Source of the DNA: Acidilobaceae archaeon | Lineage (GTDB): Archaea; Thermoproteota; Thermoprotei_A; Sulfolobales; Acidilobaceae | Direction: 5' to 3' | DNA: 64,000 nucleotides | Assembly: GCA_026413755.1 (NCBI GenBank) | Contig: JAOAKH010000002.1 | Location: 37,348-101,347 of the forward strand | Shown: positions 1 through 7,679 of the stretch, piece after piece | Numbering within the stretch: position 1 is the stretch's first letter | Layout: every line of letters starts with the position of its first letter | Program-made: the position numbers and the translations under genes | Notes under the pieces: model-generated | The model's database searches: none | What the model was told of the DNA's origin: nothing | Seen by the model: only the letters and a program-made list of their open reading frames with translations

Positions 1-542
1 TCCATCCCATCGCCCCTCATGATGACGAAGGCCAGTATGACCTTGAAGCCCTGCCTGGCCAGGAAGACCATGTCGTCGAGCTGTCTCGAGGCCCTCTCGC
101 TCCTGGCGTTAGGGAAGAGCGCTACCTTTCTCTCGTCCACGTAGTTAACGCCCTTCACCTCCACTATGGCAGGCCTCTCGCCCGGGTACAGCAAGAGGAA
201 GTCTGCCCTATAGTTGACCCCAGCCCCCCTCACCAGCTTCTCCTTCGCCAACTCCCCCCTGAGGCCTCCTAGCCCCCTCCTGGCTATCTCTACGAACAGC
301 ACGTTGGGCAGCCTCGAGTCCACGCCTACTACCTCTCCTAGCCTCACCGCTATCACGTCGCACTGCGTGGACCTCCCTATGCTTGCCGTCCTCCTCACGT
401 AGACCTTCGTGCCGCTCCTCACCGACTGCATGAGGCTCCCGGTATCGTGGACATGACAGTCCGCCTCTCCCTCCAGCTTCACCTTTGCCACGAAGCGGTT
501 CCTCAGCGAGAGGAAGACCCCCTCCTCCACCCTAAGCCTCAT
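1..542 (-). CDS. sfsA: SfsA family protein, 3' part outside the window
   Basis: This is the N-terminal part of a minus-strand gene whose end lies beyond base 1; about 180 codons are visible and open. The translation carries the SfsA pattern: an R-N-R-F segment near the start, H-V-H-D-T-G about 25 residues later, A-R-R-G-L-G-G-L in the middle, then R-A-D-F-L-L, V-E-V-K-G-V and F-P-N-A-R-S-E-R-A. SfsA proteins have an OB-like N-terminal domain and a PD-(D/E)xK nuclease-like domain; the D-F and E-V-K residues seen here correspond to the latter. E. coli SfsA was named for a sugar-fermentation phenotype and binds DNA; its exact role is unclear. The ATG at 542 is preferred because the TATA-like element at 568-575 is about 29 bases upstream, giving a nearly leaderless mRNA; an in-frame GTG at 551 is the alternative. 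Confidence 0.8.
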   Translation of the reverse strand, partial: MRLRVEEGVFLSLRNRFVAKVKLEGEADCHVHDTGSLMQSVRSGTKVYVRRTASIGRSTQCDVIAVRLGEVVGVDSRLPNVLFVEIARRGLGGLRGELAKEKLVRGAGVNYRADFLLLYPGERPAIVEVKGVNYVDERKVALFPNARSERASRQLDDMVFLARQGFKVILAFVIMRGDGM

Positions 543-567
543 GAGCTCCACGACAGTTCCGCAGAAG

Positions 568-575
568 TTATAGGC
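568..575. promoter_or_regulatory. TATA box shared by sfsA (minus) and tRNA-Lys (plus)
   Basis: The element GTTATAGG (CCTATAAC on the minus strand) sits 29 bases from the sfsA ATG and about 24 bases from the first base of tRNA-Lys. Both distances suit an archaeal TATA box, so one near-symmetrical element may drive both divergent transcripts. This is inferred from spacing only. Confidence 0.45.
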
Positions 576-595
576 TCAGGGAGAGCTAATGAAGT

Positions 596-673
<78 letters not shown>

Positions 674-728
674 GGCCCTCAGGGCTCCTACATATTTCCT
701 CTGTGCCCTCTCTCATAACGGGACCTGA

Positions 729-1466
729 ATGGAGGAGCTGCTGGGCAAGAAGCTAAAGTTCGCCGGCCCAAGGCCCGTGCTGTACATGCCTTCCGAGGAC
801 TCGCTCATAGTAGCGGACATTCACTTCGGCTACGAGGAGGCCCTCGCGGCGCAGGGGGTCTTCGTTTACGGCAGCCAGTTCAGGAAGGTGATCTCTGCGG
901 TGAGGGAAGCTAGGGCCACCACCGGGGCGAGGAGGCTCATAATAGTGGGGGACCTGAAGCACGTCTTCGAGAGGCTCACGAGGCAGGAAAGGAGAGAGGT
1001 TAGGGACTTCCTGCTTAGCTTGGCAGAAATGGGGCTGAAGGAGGTTATCCTCGTGAGGGGGAACCACGACAACTACGTCGCCCCTCTTCTGAGGGAGCAC
1101 GGCGTCGTAGTAGTAGAGGAGGTGATGGAGCTGGGCGAGTTTTCCCTTACTCATGGGCACTTGGAGGCGGAGCTGAGGGGGGAATACGTGATAATGGGCC
1201 ACGAGCACCCGGCAATACAGATAGAGACGGGAGGTTACCGCGAGAAGTTCAAGGCCCTCCTCCTCATGCCCACGGAGGGAGGGAAGGTCCTCGTGATCCT
1301 GCCCGCCCTAGGGGAGTACCTTGGAAACGTGGTCAGCCTGGAAAGGGAGGCTTACCTATCGCCTATCATAAGGAAGGAGGGGATCCCGGCAAGGGCCGTT
1401 CCTGTGCTCGTAGACCAGAGGCTAGGAGTCCACAGCCTAGTGGAGCTAAAGGAACTATATTCATAA
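729..1466 (+). CDS. ICC-like metallophosphoesterase (COG1407 type)
   Basis: The 245-residue product is a calcineurin-like phosphoesterase. The metal-binding motifs occur in order: D-I-H-F-G-Y near residue 31, G-D-L-K-H near 75, R-G-N-H-D near 112, T-H-G-H near 140 and G-H-E-H-P near 157. This order and the extended first motif match the archaeal ICC-like family; bacterial relatives are often linked to Lhr helicases and are thought to act in nucleic-acid repair. The substrate cannot be told from sequence. The ATG at 729 follows a TATA-like element (ACATATTT, 690-697) by about 35 bases. It is convergent with tbp, the stops being only a few bases apart. Confidence 0.85.
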   Translation: MEELLGKKLKFAGPRPVLYMPSEDSLIVADIHFGYEEALAAQGVFVYGSQFRKVISAVREARATTGARRLIIVGDLKHVFERLTRQERREVRDFLLSLAEMGLKEVILVRGNHDNYVAPLLREHGVVVVEEVMELGEFSLTHGHLEAELRGEYVIMGHEHPAIQIETGGYREKFKALLLMPTEGGKVLVILPALGEYLGNVVSLEREAYLSPIIRKEGIPARAVPVLVDQRLGVHSLVELKELYS

Positions 1467-1471
1467 AAAAA
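1465..1471 (-). terminator. T-run terminator of tbp
   Basis: A run of seven A on the plus strand (seven T on the minus strand) begins directly after the tbp stop codon. Archaeal RNA polymerase commonly terminates in such U-tracts without a hairpin. The run also lies at the very end of the convergent phosphoesterase gene. Confidence 0.5.
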
Positions 1472-2068
1472 CTAGAGCGGAAACTCCTCTTCTGACTCTA
1501 TAGCACATCCCTGGGCCTTGAGCGTGGCATATATCTCCTCCACGGTGGCATAGACCTCCTCCTCCCTCTTGGCGCCCGTTATGACCATCTTCCCGCTGCT
1601 GAAAATGAGCAGCACCACCCCTGGCTTCCCCATCCTGTATATGAGCCCGGGGAACTGCTCAGGCTCGTATATGCTGTTTGGGAGGACCGCTGCTGCTCTC
1701 TCTAGGTCCACCATCATGCCTATGTTAGCTGATGCAACTATGTTCTGTACCTGTATCTGCGGCTTCCCATATATGGGTATCCCCTTGTTCATCATGTTTT
1801 TGAGTATCTTCTTCACAGCGAAGACGAGCTGCTGGATGCTCTTTGCTCCCGTCACCACCATCTTCCCGGACTTGAATATTAGCGCCGTGACCTTGGGCTG
1901 ATCCAGCCTGTATACGAGCCCCGGGAACTGGTCTGGGTTGTAGTCCACTTCCGGCATTCTGGACTCTATAAGCGTGAGGTCTAAGGGGTGCTCGAGAGTG
2001 ACGGTAGCCACAATGTTCTCCACTTGAACTTCGGGCCTTCTCCCCACGTCATTTTTCACTATAAGCAC
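1472..2068 (-). CDS. tbp: TATA-box-binding protein (TBP)
   Basis: This general transcription factor binds the promoter TATA box and nucleates the pre-initiation complex with TFB and RNA polymerase. The 198-residue product has the two direct repeats of the TBP saddle: repeat 1 (about residues 10-95) has [15 protein letters not shown] and [10 protein letters not shown]; repeat 2 (about 100-185) has [15 protein letters not shown] and [11 protein letters not shown] short acidic tail (E-S-E-E-E) ends the protein, as in many archaeal TBPs. The chosen start is GTG at 2068; a second in-frame GTG lies three codons on. A TATA box at 2092-2099 predicts initiation at or next to the start codon, so the mRNA should be leaderless. 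Confidence 0.98.
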   Translation of the reverse strand: MLIVKNDVGRRPEVQVENIVATVTLEHPLDLTLIESRMPEVDYNPDQFPGLVYRLDQPKVTALIFKSGKMVVTGAKSIQQLVFAVKKILKNMMNKGIPIYGKPQIQVQNIVASANIGMMVDLERAAAVLPNSIYEPEQFPGLIYRMGKPGVVLLIFSSGKMVITGAKREEEVYATVEEIYATLKAQGCAIESEEEFPL

Positions 2069-2091
2069 CTTTATAAGGAAGGCATAGGGGG

Positions 2092-2099
2092 TATTTAAG
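2092..2099 (-). promoter_or_regulatory. tbp TATA box
   Basis: CTTAAATA on the minus strand, centred about 27 bases before the GTG start of tbp. The spacing predicts a leaderless transcript. Confidence 0.6.
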
Positions 2100-2154
2100 C
2101 CCTATGTATAAGATATAGGCTCCATCATATATTTCCTTCTGGGATGAAGAAGCG

Positions 2155-2179
2155 GGCAGTCAAGGAGCGGGTGACTGTC
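2155..2179 (-). terminator. Hairpin just after the PflX-like gene
   Basis: GGCAGTCA (2155-2162) and TGACTGTC (2172-2179) pair over eight positions, one of them a G-T wobble, around a nine-base loop. The hairpin starts six bases past the stop of the upstream minus-strand gene and lies before the tbp promoter. No T-run follows, so it may help termination or 3'-end stability rather than be a classic terminator. Confidence 0.35.
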
Positions 2180-2184
2180 CTAGT

Positions 2185-3432
2185 TCAACCTGACCGCCTT
2201 ATCATAAGCTCCCTCTGCGTCATCTCATAGCCATACTCATGTGCTATCTTTAGCGCCGCGGCGAACTCCTCCCTCGTGAGCCTCCTCGATATGTCGGGGT
2301 ACTTCTGAGGATCTTCCACGACCTTGTACTCCGGGCGGTACTGGTCCATGAGGTTTACCACGGCGTTCGGCACGTTCTCCGCTAGCCACCTTACCACAGG
2401 CCTCGTGCAACAATCTATGTGGTTCGGCAGCACTAGGTGCCTCACTATCACGTCCCCCCTGCCGCCATCATATGCCTCGAGGATGTTCCTTGTAGCCACG
2501 GCAAAATAGTTCTTTATCCCCGACAGCCGTCTGGCGCAGGCGTCGTTCCCGTACTTCAGGTCAGGGAGCCATATGTCTATGACGTCCTTCAATAGCCTCA
2601 TAGCCTCAGTGCTCATGTACATATTGCTGTTCCAGAGCTGAGGTATGTTAACGTCAAGGTACTTCAGGCTCTCGAGGATAAACGGTATGTGCGGCGTAGG
2701 CTCTCCTCCTACGTGGTTTATGTTCCTGGCCCCCCATATGGCCAGCTGTCTCTGTATCTCTGCAAGCCCTCGCGGCGAGAAGACCTCGTAGCTAATGCTC
2801 TTCACCTGGCTTATGTCCCAGTTCTGACAAAAGACGCACCTGAAGTTGCAGCCGCCGTAGAATATGGTGCCGCTCGGGACAAGAGGCGACTCCTCTCCTA
2901 GGTGGTGGAAGTAGCTGTAGACAAAGCACTCCCTGCCCACCCTGCAGGCGCCTATCTTCTCTTCCCTGTTTACCTTACACCTCCACTCGCACAGCTCGCA
3001 GGCCTTTAGCATCCTCTTCGCTATTGCTATCTTCACGTCGAGGTAGTTCGGCTCCTCCTCGCCCCCAAGATCCTCCCCCCTTTTAGCTCTCTCCCACAGC
3101 TCCCCGAAGCGCCGGGAGAGCTCCTCGTGGATGTCCCACAACTCCTTAAGCCTGAGGGACCCCTCGTAAGGGTCCCTGGAGGCTTTCAGCCTCTTGGCGA
3201 TTAGATATTTTGCTGGGGCCTCGTTGAAGAGCACAGAGTAGTACCAGGGCAGCCTCCTGCGGAGCTCCTCGTTCCTAAGAGCCCATAGGGCATCAGGCCT
3301 GTAGCGGTAAACCAGGGGTTCAGGTACCGGCTCAAAGGCCACGGCGGCCCCCAGGAACTTTTGCGCGTTAGGGGCTAAAGGAGTTTTTCGAGGAAAAGAC
3401 ATGAGGTAGAATTGTCTGTACAGCATTACCAT
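2185..3432 (-). CDS. PflX-like radical SAM protein (COG1313 type)
   Basis: The product (415 residues) is a radical SAM enzyme. The cluster-binding motif C-N-F-R-C-V-F-C (CxxxCxxC) lies near residue 193, preceded by F-Y-G-G. Upstream is a second cysteine set, C-E-L-C-E-W-R-C and G-A-C-R-V-G, typical of the PflX branch of pyruvate-formate-lyase-activase-like proteins. H-V-G-G-E-P-T-P near 240 matches the GGEPT SAM-binding region. The first 90 residues, rich in basic and aromatic residues, are specific to this protein or its close relatives. No glycyl-radical enzyme is encoded nearby, so its target is unknown. ATG codons at 3432, 3426 and 3402 are all possible; no clear TATA box decides between them. 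Confidence 0.85.
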   Translation of the reverse strand: MVMLYRQFYLMSFPRKTPLAPNAQKFLGAAVAFEPVPEPLVYRYRPDALWALRNEELRRRLPWYYSVLFNEAPAKYLIAKRLKASRDPYEGSLRLKELWDIHEELSRRFGELWERAKRGEDLGGEEEPNYLDVKIAIAKRMLKACELCEWRCKVNREEKIGACRVGRECFVYSYFHHLGEESPLVPSGTIFYGGCNFRCVFCQNWDISQVKSISYEVFSPRGLAEIQRQLAIWGARNINHVGGEPTPHIPFILESLKYLDVNIPQLWNSNMYMSTEAMRLLKDVIDIWLPDLKYGNDACARRLSGIKNYFAVATRNILEAYDGGRGDVIVRHLVLPNHIDCCTRPVVRWLAENVPNAVVNLMDQYRPEYKVVEDPQKYPDISRRLTREEFAAALKIAHEYGYEMTQRELMIRRSG

Positions 3433-3471
3433 AGGCTAAACCCTCTCGTCGCTCTGCCGCCCCCGAGGTCG

Positions 3472-3585
3472 GTGAGCCCAACGTAAGACGTAGGGCTCAC
3501 GCTCTATGGGCAGAAGCAAGCCCTCATTGGAGAGCTGCATTAGTCTTGCCGGTAAGGCTAAGGATTGACTAGCCGCTGCTTCCCT
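3472..3585. other. Structured intergenic segment with three stem-loops
   Basis: The 208-base gap between the divergent PflX-like and subtilase genes holds three successive inverted repeats. (1) GTGAGCCC (3472-3479) pairs with GGGCTCAC (3493-3500), with an inner ACGT/ACGT stem and a three-base loop. (2) A GGGC/GCCC stem is enclosed by CTCT/AGAG at about 3502-3534. (3) GGCTA pairs with TAGCC at about 3556-3574. No open frame or tRNA fold was found. It could be a non-coding RNA, a long 5' leader, or a set of protein-binding sites. Confidence 0.35.
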
Positions 3586-3606
3586 CCTTTTTCCCTATGG
3601 AATCAC

Positions 3607-3613
3607 ATATAAG
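3607..3613 (+). promoter_or_regulatory. TATA box of the subtilase gene
   Basis: CATATAAG lies about 30 bases before the GTG start at 3641. A Shine-Dalgarno-like GGAGGG occupies 3627-3633, eight bases before the start, so initiation may begin a little upstream of the predicted point. Confidence 0.45.
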
Positions 3614-3640
3614 TTTTCCCGAAACGGAGGGAGGGCGAAG

Positions 3641-6600
3641 GTGAGCTGCTTGAATAGGGTTGCCCTGAGGTTCATTGCGCTGTTCCTCATCTCGGCACTC
3701 CTCCTCTCCAGCGGCAGCGCTCTCGTTGCCTCTACGGAGGCGCAGCTCCCCACGAAGAGGGCCTTCGTGGACCCTGCGCTGCTGGACCCGCTCACCTATT
3801 CCCAGCCTTTCCTCATAGAGGCTCCTGAGGAGTATTTGGAGGCACATTATCAGGTCATGCAGTTCGCGCTCTCCCAGGCTGAGAGGCTCAGGGAGGGCCA
3901 GGTGAAGATAGTAATAACCGCAGCCCGCAGCGTTGACCTCAAGGCCCTTGCTGAGAGAGTGAGGGGAGTCATTAGCGTTATGGAGCTCCCTGCGTTCCTC
4001 TACATAGAGGCCTGGGCAACGAGGGAAGACGTGGAGGCCCTCTCCAGGCTCCCGGGCATATACTCAGTAGCAGCCTACAGGGTACCCCTCTCCACCGTTA
4101 TAGCCACGAGGGAGCTGGTGAGCAGGGCCGAAGCGGAGCCCCTCGAGCCCCTTGCGTCAGAAGAGCCCGCGACCCATAAGGCCGTGGAGGTTATAGGGGC
4201 GGTCAGGGTCCACAGGGAGTACAACGCCACTGGCAGGGGAGTCGTTGTTGCAGTGGTCGACACCGGCGTGGACTTCGGCAGCCCAGGTCTCGGCCCTGCA
4301 TCAATAGCTAGGACCGCAGAGGGAGTACCGCTTATATTCGACAGCGATCAGGCAGGGCTAGTGTTAACGCTTGCGAGCTCCACTAGGACGCCTGAGGGCC
4401 TTATCACTCTGCCCAGAGAGGGAGTGATCTACTTTGATGGCTACTTCTACGCCCTTGGCAGGACCACCTCCATGTTCCTGCAGTATATATCCCCTGCGGG
4501 CAGGAGCGTAGTCCTTACTGTGCCCCTCACAACTTATCGGGTAGGAGACATACCCTCTGCTAGCGGTATCTATAGGTTTGGCCTGGCAGTCCAGTACCAC
4601 TCTGTTTCCGGCTTCGGCACCCTCTATGTTTCCGTCCCTGTCCTTTACGTAGACTCTGCCGTAGCGGGAAGGTATGACACGGTATACGCAGACCTCTCCA
4701 CCCTCTACTACCTGCTCCTGAGGGCCATGAACCTCACGGGCGTCATAAGGGCGCCTCCGGACTCTGCGGTAAGGCCTCTGTTTGACCTCAGCTTCGCTGA
4801 CGAGAGGCCTGCTAGGTATGGCAGCGAGGTCCTAGCAAGGGACTTCACGGGCGACGGCGTGCCGGACGTCAGCATTGGCGCTCTGGCGGGCTTCCTCTAC
4901 GACTTCCTCGGCGTCCTAACGGGAGAGGCAGGCAGCTACAGCTGGCTCACCGGCTGGGACTACACTGGCAGAATACTCCCAGGCATGGACCCGAGGGGCA
5001 CATACGTCACAATAGCATATGACTACAACGGCCACGGCTCCAGCGTAGCTAACACCATAGCTGCAAGACTAGATAGGCCTGTGTCCCTAGCTTACGGGAG
5101 GTATCCGCTGAGGGGAATCGCGCCCGATGCTCTCATAGCAGCTAACACAGGCCTCGTGAATCCCATTGCCGCGGTCATATTCTTCAGCGGCTTCGACCTC
5201 GTTAGGGTAGAGAGCGCGCCATATGGAATTTGGTTCTGGAGCTTCACCGGCAGGCACAAGGCAGACATAATAAGCAACAGCTGGGGCTCCAGCGTAATGC
5301 TGCTCTTTGGTTTCGCGACTGGAGTGACTAACTATGCTCAGCTATGGGACTACCTCATAGCGAGGAGCGGCACTATAATAGTCCACGCTGGCGGCAACGG
5401 CGGGCCGGGCTACGGGACCATAACTAGCCCAGGCGACTCCGCCTTCGCGATAACAGCTGGGGCAAGCACCCTCTTCGAGTACAGGCCTGCCTTCGGGTTC
5501 CTCCCAGGTACTTATCACGACGTAGTTTCCTGGAGCCTCAGAGGACCCACTAATATAGGCACCGTGAAGCCGGACGTGGTCAACATAGGCAGCTTTGAGT
5601 GGGCATTCACCCACACCCTTGCAGGGCTCGGCGACGGAATGAGGGCATTCACGCTCTTCAGCGGCACTAGCCAGGCTACCCCTATGACCAGCGGCGCCAT
5701 AGCGCTGCTGCTCAGCTACATGAAGGCGAGGGGAATGAGCTACTCCCCCGGCTTTGTGAAGTGCCTCCTCAAGAGCACTGCAGTGGACATGGGTTACAAT
5801 GCTTACAGCCAAGGATCTGGCCACGTGGACATCTATAGGACCGTTACGGCAGTGGCTAGGGGAGGCATTCCCATGGCCTGCTCTCCCTCGCTTGCCGTAG
5901 CTATGAGGGACTACCACATAGCGTTCCCGGCAGACCTCTACGGCGGGCCCACTGCGCTGGCGGTCGGCGACGTGCAGCTCTACCCAGGCGCCATGAAGCC
6001 TGGCAGTGCTAAGGAGCTGGACCTATCCTTCAGGGTCTTCGGCAGCGAGTCGGTAAGGGTGAACCTCTCAGCAGTGACCTTCCTCGTGTCCTCAGAGGGC
6101 CTCGTGAGGCACCTTAACCTTACGGCAGGCTATGCGATAGTGGGAGGCAGGGCAGTACCTCTCCGCGACCTACTGGTGCGCCACACTGACGACAGCATAA
6201 CCATAAGGCTGGTGAGTGGGCTCTCTAGGATCTTCATCCCCGTATATCACCGCTCCTTCGAGGGGGTGCAGCTGGCAGAGATAGTGGCATATGTGCCTTA
6301 CAGCGTGTTTGACCCCCTGGGCAGGAGAGGTAGCTACTCGCCGGCCCTTAGGCTTGGCATAGAGCTTCACTACGGCATAGACGTCAGCAACGACCGCTTC
6401 ATAGACCCAGGAGAGACTCAGAGGATAAACTATGACATAAGAGATGCAAACGTGCTCCACATGAAGGTAGGGCGCCCCATAGAGAAGTTCAAGATGGCAG
6501 AGGAGATAGCCGCGAGGTTCCTCGGCAGGAGCGTCGCTCCTCTCCTCAAGTCGCCTATGTTCGATCTGAGGTTCTTCAGCATTTCCCCAGCATACATAGG

Positions 6601-7675
6601 CAGGGAGGTTACCATTAAGCTCGAGTTCAGGAAGCACGAGAGGGCGCCATGGACTTGGATAAGCGTGCCCTCCTCGATATCCGTTAGACCAGGAGAGGTG
6701 GCAGGCGTTAAGGTGAGGATCAGCGTGCCGGCCGACGCCTCGCCAGGGCTCTACGAGGGCTACGTGATCGCTAGGTACAGCGGCGGGGAGACCCTGATAC
6801 CTGTCTCAGTTCCAGTAGCCATAGTTATAGGGAGAGGGACCGAGAGCGTTACCCTAATGGGAGAGCAGAGGTTCAGCTACAACAATTATGCTGTTAGCGG
6901 CCAGTTCGACTGGGCGTGGAGGTACGAGAGCGCTGACTGGAGGAGCTTCCCGGTGCTGGTGGAGGACCCGAGCGTGATAGGCTACCTGCTTACCGTGAGC
7001 TGGAAGGGAGTTAACACCAACATTGACGTGGCTGCAGCGGGCCTCTCGCTGCCGGCCCTAACGGTGGCTCTGACCGGGCCGCCTGAGGAGCTGTTCTACG
7101 GAGCCGTGTATGCAGCAAAGCTCAACTTCCCGCCCTTCTGGCCGCGTCATGGAATACAAGCCTTCTACGACTCGCCCATACCTAAGTCTACGACCATCTT
7201 CGTGCCCGCATACGTGCAGCCAATGGGCTTTGCAGGCCTGCCAGAGTGGATAATAATTAAGAACGTCTACGCGGAGGCCAGCTCGGAGGCCGGCTTCCCA
7301 GAACCGTTCCAGGTTTTCGTGAAGCCCGTGAGGAAGGCTGGGCCTGAGGTAGTTAACGTTAGGAGAGGGGAGAGCGCAGAGGTGGCAGTTAGGGTGCATG
7401 GCAGCCACGCGCTGTCCTTCGGAAGCGTCCTAGCTGCCATGGTATATGACGACGGCAGGATAGATTTCTTTAGCGTCACTCCCTCTAGGCTGGGCTTCGG
7501 CAGCGACTTCACGCTCAGGGCCACTGTGAGGCCTTCGGCCAGCGGTTACCTGTTCTTCCTAGTGATCCTCCACTTGCCCTCCATTGACATAGGATACGTG
7601 CTTAGGGACGCGAAGACGGTGTTCTACAGAGAGCAGGCGATAGTGTTCGTGCCAGTAGAGGTAAGGGTTAGCTGA
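3641..7675 (+). CDS. Giant secreted subtilisin-like serine protease (S8)
   Basis: The 1344-residue product begins with a signal peptide (basic start, hydrophobic stretch about residues 10-30), so it should act outside the cell, probably with the S-layer. The subtilase triad is intact: Asp207 in V-V-D-T-G-V-D, His465 in N-G-H-G-S-S, Ser677 in S-G-T-S-Q-A-T-P, with the oxyanion Asn586 in A-G-G-N-G-G. About 258 residues separate Asp from His, far more than in subtilisin, as in pyrolysin/tripeptidyl-peptidase II-like enzymes. Residues 40-190 look like a propeptide domain. The roughly 600 residues after Ser677 are beta-rich and lack a clear terminal membrane anchor. Likely role: degrading external protein for peptide growth. 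GTG start with a good ribosome site; convergent with ppsA four bases on. Confidence 0.93.
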   Translation: MSCLNRVALRFIALFLISALLLSSGSALVASTEAQLPTKRAFVDPALLDPLTYSQPFLIEAPEEYLEAHYQVMQFALSQAERLREGQVKIVITAARSVDLKALAERVRGVISVMELPAFLYIEAWATREDVEALSRLPGIYSVAAYRVPLSTVIATRELVSRAEAEPLEPLASEEPATHKAVEVIGAVRVHREYNATGRGVVVAVVDTGVDFGSPGLGPASIARTAEGVPLIFDSDQAGLVLTLASSTRTPEGLITLPREGVIYFDGYFYALGRTTSMFLQYISPAGRSVVLTVPLTTYRVGDIPSASGIYRFGLAVQYHSVSGFGTLYVSVPVLYVDSAVAGRYDTVYADLSTLYYLLLRAMNLTGVIRAPPDSAVRPLFDLSFADERPARYGSEVLARDFTGDGVPDVSIGALAGFLYDFLGVLTGEAGSYSWLTGWDYTGRILPGMDPRGTYVTIAYDYNGHGSSVANTIAARLDRPVSLAYGRYPLRGIAPDALIAANTGLVNPIAAVIFFSGFDLVRVESAPYGIWFWSFTGRHKADIISNSWGSSVMLLFGFATGVTNYAQLWDYLIARSGTIIVHAGGNGGPGYGTITSPGDSAFAITAGASTLFEYRPAFGFLPGTYHDVVSWSLRGPTNIGTVKPDVVNIGSFEWAFTHTLAGLGDGMRAFTLFSGTSQATPMTSGAIALLLSYMKARGMSYSPGFVKCLLKSTAVDMGYNAYSQGSGHVDIYRTVTAVARGGIPMACSPSLAVAMRDYHIAFPADLYGGPTALAVGDVQLYPGAMKPGSAKELDLSFRVFGSESVRVNLSAVTFLVSSEGLVRHLNLTAGYAIVGGRAVPLRDLLVRHTDDSITIRLVSGLSRIFIPVYHRSFEGVQLAEIVAYVPYSVFDPLGRRGSYSPALRLGIELHYGIDVSNDRFIDPGETQRINYDIRDANVLHMKVGRPIEKFKMAEEIAARFLGRSVAPLLKSPMFDLRFFSISPAYIGREVTIKLEFRKHERAPWTWISVPSSISVRPGEVAGVKVRISVPADASPGLYEGYVIARYSGGETLIPVSVPVAIVIGRGTESVTLMGEQRFSYNNYAVSGQFDWAWRYESADWRSFPVLVEDPSVIGYLLTVSWKGVNTNIDVAAAGLSLPALTVALTGPPEELFYGAVYAAKLNFPPFWPRHGIQAFYDSPIPKSTTIFVPAYVQPMGFAGLPEWIIIKNVYAEASSEAGFPEPFQVFVKPVRKAGPEVVNVRRGESAEVAVRVHGSHALSFGSVLAAMVYDDGRIDFFSVTPSRLGFGSDFTLRATVRPSASGYLFFLVILHLPSIDIGYVLRDAKTVFYREQAIVFVPVEVRVS

Positions 7676-7679
7676 GGGC

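Noticed and set aside
2141..2188. Possible C/D-box small RNA (GGATGAAG ... CTGA) after the PflX-like gene
   Set aside because: The C box departs from the consensus, no D' box is present at the right spacing, and the hairpin at 2155-2179 explains the pairing better.
5342..5917. Long open frame on the minus strand inside the subtilase gene
   Set aside because: It is a shadow of the plus-strand gene: the plus frame has intact catalytic motifs here and the reverse reading has low-complexity composition.
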